From Bacteroides sp. (GTDB taxonomy: Bacteria > Bacteroidota > Bacteroidia > Bacteroidales > Bacteroidaceae), in the NCBI GenBank assembly GCA_019416685.1, contig DXWV01000097.1, positions 1 through 51,587 on the forward strand: a stretch of DNA of 51,587 nt. Reading direction: 5' to 3'. The notes under the pieces were generated by a model. That model saw only the letters and a list, made by a program, of their open reading frames with translations, did no database searches and had not been told where the DNA came from. Positions within the stretch are counted from its first letter, which is position 1, and every line of letters starts with the position of its first letter. The position numbers and the translations under genes were made by a program. Of this stretch, positions 49,941 through 51,587 are shown piece by piece.

Positions 49941-51074
49941 TTATTCTTCTACTTTAAGTAAGTCGCTCATGATACTGTCGGATATAAATATCCCTTTGCG
50001 GGTGAGGCGTAGATTGCCTTCCCTTTCTTCCAGCATGCCGTTTTTAATAGAAGGGGCGGCCATGCTGAGGCAATATTGCCACAGTTCTGTACCGAACTCT
50101 TCTTTTAACTTTGTCAGTGAAAGCCCCTGGTTGGTACGTATAGAAGTGATGATACATTCATTGTATCGTGTAGTAGTATCCAGAATCTCCGCTTCGTAAG
50201 CCCGTTCTCCGCTTTCAATCCCATTGAGATATTTATTGAGGGAAGCTATGTTCCATTCTCGTTCATAACGATTGAATGAGTGTGCCGATGGGCCACAACC
50301 CAGATAAGGAATTCCCTGCCAATACGAGGTATTGTGCCGTGAATGGTATCCCGGACGGCAGAAGTTGGATATCTCATAATGCTCATACCCGGCTGCAGTG
50401 AGCCGGTCGATGAGGCTGGAGAAGAAGTGTACACTGCTTTCTTCGTCTACTTCATTGACACGGTGTTGTTGTAACATCTTATATATAGGTGTGCCCTCTT
50501 CATAGATTAGGTGGTAGGCAGAGATATGTTCCGGATTCAGTGCGATAGCCTGTGTCAGATCGTGTTCCCAGCGTTCTACCGTTTCTCCGGGTAGTCCGTA
50601 GATGAGGTCAATGCTGATATTCCGGAATCCTGCTTCCCGGCAACACTTTGTGGCAGTGATCGCTTGTGCCGCCGTGTGTCGACGATTGAGCAGGCGCAGG
50701 GTAACTTCATCGAAAGTCTGCAACCCCATGCTGATACGGTTGAAAGGCAGGTTGGCAAGTGTTTGCACATATTGCGGAGTGAGATCGTCCGGATTGGCTT
50801 CCAGAGTGATTTCTTGTACCTGTTTCATTCCGTAAGTTTTTTCAATGGTGTCAAATACTTGTTGAAAATCTTCTCCGGAAAGCTGCGATGGAGTACCACC
50901 GCCAAAGTAGATCGTCTCTATGGGTTCCCCTTGCAGGTATTGCCGGCGTATCTCCAATTCGCGGCAAAGGGCATGGATGTATCTCTCTTTGAGTTCACTG
51001 CGTGTGGTAGAGTAAAAATCACAGTAGATACAACGGGTTTTACAAAAAGGAATATGAATGTAGATACCTGCCAT
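49941..51074 (-). CDS. hemW: HemW-type radical SAM protein
   Basis: 377 residues from ATG 51074; the longer frame begins at TTG. The radical SAM motif is close to the N-terminus: MAGIYIHIPFCKTRCIYCDF, with Cys11, Cys15 and Cys18. YFGGGTPSQL and the HemW HNTSYWQG(I)PYLGCGPSAHSF region follow. HemW is a heme-binding chaperone that resembles HemN but does not make coproporphyrinogen oxidase activity. A -7 box lies at 51106-51099. Confidence 0.9.
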   Translation of the reverse strand: MAGIYIHIPFCKTRCIYCDFYSTTRSELKERYIHALCRELEIRRQYLQGEPIETIYFGGGTPSQLSGEDFQQVFDTIEKTYGMKQVQEITLEANPDDLTPQYVQTLANLPFNRISMGLQTFDEVTLRLLNRRHTAAQAITATKCCREAGFRNISIDLIYGLPGETVERWEHDLTQAIALNPEHISAYHLIYEEGTPIYKMLQQHRVNEVDEESSVHFFSSLIDRLTAAGYEHYEISNFCRPGYHSRHNTSYWQGIPYLGCGPSAHSFNRYEREWNIASLNKYLNGIESGERAYEAEILDTTTRYNECIITSIRTNQGLSLTKLKEEFGTELWQYCLSMAAPSIKNGMLEEREGNLRLTRKGIFISDSIMSDLLKVEE

Positions 51075-51098
51075 AGTCTGGTTATGTTGTTTAGTCCG

Positions 51099-51106
51099 CA
51101 AAAGTA
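51099..51106 (-). promoter_or_regulatory. -7 box upstream of hemW
   Basis: The minus strand reads TACTTTTG, 25 bases upstream of the hemW start at 51074. A -33 match is not clear. Confidence 0.5.
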
Positions 51107-51185
51107 AGATTTTAGGTTCATAAAGTAGTTATAGTGTGTGAGGATTTAACTATTTACTATACCTGTTAGTGGAATTGATTCAAAT

Positions 51186-51407
51186 CCGTACAGTAACGAA
51201 GATTATGTATATATCATTTCGGTAGCGGAAGTGCCCATAGACGGCGTCATTACCCTTGCCCGGTGTTGTACTTTGTCTTTGTCAGAAAGGAACACTCTTT
51301 TCCCCAGTGTGCAGCCTTGTTTTACATGTACATGTAAATCTGCATGAGATGCACATGTCGTGCTGTTCCACATGCACATGTCGTACTGCTTTACATGTAC
51401 ATCTAAA
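51186..51407 (-). repeat. Right copy of flanking inverted repeat
   Basis: Reverse complement of 1-222 with about 19 differences and no gaps. It contains the perfect palindrome TTTACATGTACATGTAAA at 51321-51338. Sequence at 51302-51331 also pairs with 51395-51427 (GTGTGCAGCCTTGTTTTACA against its imperfect complement), so the element itself is a large imperfect palindrome of ~125 bases. The rest of the 486-base gap from 51102 to the window end holds no gene that I can support. Confidence 0.85.
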
Positions 51408-51587
51408 ACAACGTTACACACCGAGGCTTCATACGTTACTCTACGGGATAGGGCTTTATCGATACCGGAGAAAGAGACTGATGGCAATGATAAATACCAT
51501 TTAGCACAAAACTGAATAGATATGAGCAAAACTCACCACAGAATTCTAAGACCTGACCAAATAATCCGGCCCGAAAAAACAGTTAAT

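Noticed and set aside
51203..51529. Open frame over the palindromic element with Cys/His-rich repeats
   Set aside because: It arises from repeated ACATG/CATGT units, and an opposite-strand frame shows the same effect. No start signal or conserved motif.

Overview
The window looks like a chromosomal segment of a gut Bacteroides species or close relative. The evidence is: Bacteroidetes-type promoters (TTTG, then 19-22 bp, then TAnnTTTG) upstream of several genes; the lack of purine-rich ribosome binding sites; a sigma/FecR/TonB-receptor/DUF4249 surface locus; a LysO exporter split into two genes; and several families of short interspersed repeats. I cannot name the species from the sequence alone.

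Layout. (1) 1-460 and 51102-51587 hold two copies of a palindrome-rich element in opposite orientation, so the window is framed by a ~222 bp inverted repeat (about 91% identical by hand count). (2) 461-2466, minus strand: three exported proteins of unknown function with their own promoter and terminator. (3) 2513-25111, minus strand: one compact run of 20 genes, nearly all overlapping or a few bases apart. This is an aryl polyene / flexirubin-like lipid pathway. Tyrosine ammonia-lyase would make 4-coumarate, and a PaaK-like ligase would activate it. Two acyl carrier proteins, three ketosynthases plus one cysteine-less ketosynthase partner, a FabG-type reductase and two hotdog dehydratases would extend it to a conjugated polyene. 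Two methyltransferase domains, a retinol-saturase-like FAD enzyme and a hotdog thioesterase may tailor it. Two different acyltransferase types, a GT2-DUF2062 glycosyltransferase, a NodB-type deacetylase and a membrane-anchored C45 (Ntn) acyltransferase may attach it to lipid, sugar or amine. An MMPL transporter, a LolA-like carrier and a small lipoprotein would carry it to the outer membrane. No phosphopantetheinyl transferase or malonyl transferase is in the window. (4) 25437-41493: mainly housekeeping genes: thioesterase, threonylcarbamoyl-AMP synthase, sugar-phosphate transferase, ClC channel, fmt, a sigma factor, rpe, comEC, nrnA-like, a lipoprotein, glmM, glutathione peroxidase, a Nudix hydrolase, queA and a DUF2027/Smr protein. 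(5) 41611-51074, minus strand: a small exported protein, split LysO, then the surface locus in which an ECF sigma factor, a lipoprotein, FecR, an STN-domain TonB receptor, a DUF4249 lipoprotein and another lipoprotein follow hemW.

The most unusual points are the fused enzymes in the polyene operon. One is a transporter-acyltransferase-methyltransferase of 1287 residues. Another is a methyltransferase-dehydratase whose linker is encoded by an interspersed intergenic repeat. Others are the deacetylase + glycosyltransferase + C45 acyltransferase set, which suggests an undescribed head-group decoration, and the inverted repeats that bracket the region.
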